The translations under genes and the position numbers were made by a program. From Nocardioides ganghwensis (lineage in GTDB: Bacteria > Actinomycetota > Actinomycetes > Propionibacteriales > Nocardioidaceae), in assembly GCF_014779655.1 (NCBI RefSeq), contig NZ_JACXYX010000015.1, forward strand, positions 62,001 to 126,000: a stretch of 64,000 nt of DNA. The letters are read 5' to 3'. The notes beneath the pieces were generated by a model, which did not search any database, was not told where the DNA came from, and saw nothing but the letters and a program-made list of their open reading frames with translations. This document shows positions 63,709-64,000 of this stretch, piece after piece (the first letter of the stretch is position 1; every line of letters starts with the position of its first letter).

Positions 63709-64000
63709 TCAGCCGGCGAGCTCGAAGAAGGACACGTCGTCGCCCGTCACCAGCACCACCCTGCCCGACGCGAGCGGCACGAGGCGTACGTCGGCCACGT
63801 CGCTGCCGTGCTCGACCTCCACCATCCGGTTGGCCATCGAGCCGTCCGCGAGCGAGAGCACCGAGACCCAGCCGGTGGTGCCGGTCCAGCCCTCGGAGAC
63901 GACCGTCAGCGCGACCCGCTGCTCCGGCAGCCAGGTGAACTGGCGCGGGTCGAGGCCGGCGCCGGCCTGCGTGTTCTTCGCGTAGCGCACCACGTCGAGC
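63709..64000 (-). CDS. C-terminus of a beta-propeller-type protein, 5' end outside the window
   Basis: About 97 codons of a gene that continues right of the window. The residues LDPRQFTWLPEQRVALTVVS, TGWVSVLSLADGSMANRMVE and VADVRLVPLASGRVVLVTGD form strand pairs like the last blades of a propeller. They match the C-terminal beta-propeller proteins common as actinobacterial secreted or lipid-anchored proteins. No signal is visible because the N-terminus is missing. The stop is 27 bases from the DUF2277 ATG, leaving space only for that promoter. Confidence 0.5.
   Translation of the reverse strand, partial: LDVVRYAKNTQAGAGLDPRQFTWLPEQRVALTVVSEGWTGTTGWVSVLSLADGSMANRMVEVEHGSDVADVRLVPLASGRVVLVTGDDVSFFELAG

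Overview
The window is very GC-rich DNA from an actinobacterium, most likely a Nocardioides-like member of the Nocardioidaceae. This rests on overall gene style only: DtxR/IdeR-type regulator, DUF4012, DUF1707 and DUF2277 proteins, AbiEi/DUF559 genes, poxvirus-type topoisomerase IB, GTGA/ATGA gene overlaps, and many apparently leaderless starts. No rRNA, tRNA or CRISPR array was seen.

Region 1 (1-37.8 kb) is a large surface-polysaccharide locus. It has nucleotide-sugar genes (rmlB partial, rmlA, two GMD-type reductases/dehydratases, galE), a DUF4012 membrane protein, a tyrosine autokinase with Wzz-like N-terminus (16.8 kb), and a tightly overlapping minus-strand operon (27.2 to 18.4 kb). That operon runs from a CMP-nonulosonate synthetase, through a CBS-NeuB-SAF-TIM-barrel fusion, three glycosyltransferases and an O-antigen-ligase-like protein, to the initiating polyprenyl phosphate sugar transferase. 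Next to it, 27.3-36.9 kb carries glycosyltransferases, a GT11 fucosyltransferase and a flippase-like ABC transporter with visibly lower GC, suggesting an acquired serotype-like island. Gmd supplies GDP-sugar precursors consistent with the GT11 gene. Interspersed are unrelated genes: DHPS-like, RibD-like, DJ-1/PfpI, acyl-CoA dehydrogenase, a secreted beta-helix protein, and a small cluster of HPr-kinase-like/PqqD, VanZ, PqqD and nucleotidyltransferase genes.

Two AbiEi/DUF559 (lone antitoxin-like plus Vsr-like nuclease) genes at 6.6 and 11.8 kb are each bounded by short palindromic repeats. Each gene has its own repeat family, and one family also has a solo copy at 3.4 kb. This looks like a palindrome-bounded mobile gene unit and is the most unusual DNA-level pattern here.

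Region 2 (37.8-51.5 kb) holds housekeeping and mixed genes: MauE-thioredoxin, DUF1707, MFS, MbcA/ParS-like protein, typA, a secreted protein, an M4 protease fused to an emfourin-like inhibitor domain, topoisomerase IB, serC, GNAT, DCC, a secreted peptidase-like protein, citrate synthase and pdxH.

Region 3 (51.5-58.4 kb) is a drug-export block: TetR with a perfect 20-bp operator, a heterodimeric ABC exporter, then a 373-base leader and an MFS exporter with its MarR regulator. The leader holds a good promoter, a 12-codon ORF behind a near-perfect extended Shine-Dalgarno, and mutually exclusive stems. It is a strong candidate translation-sensing attenuator.

Region 4 (58.5-64 kb) has a GH13 alpha-glucosidase, a hotdog/toroid-fold gene pair, an IdeR-like regulator, a sirtuin, DUF2277 and a partial beta-propeller protein. 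Intergenic stretches not listed are under 300 bases and show nothing I could support.
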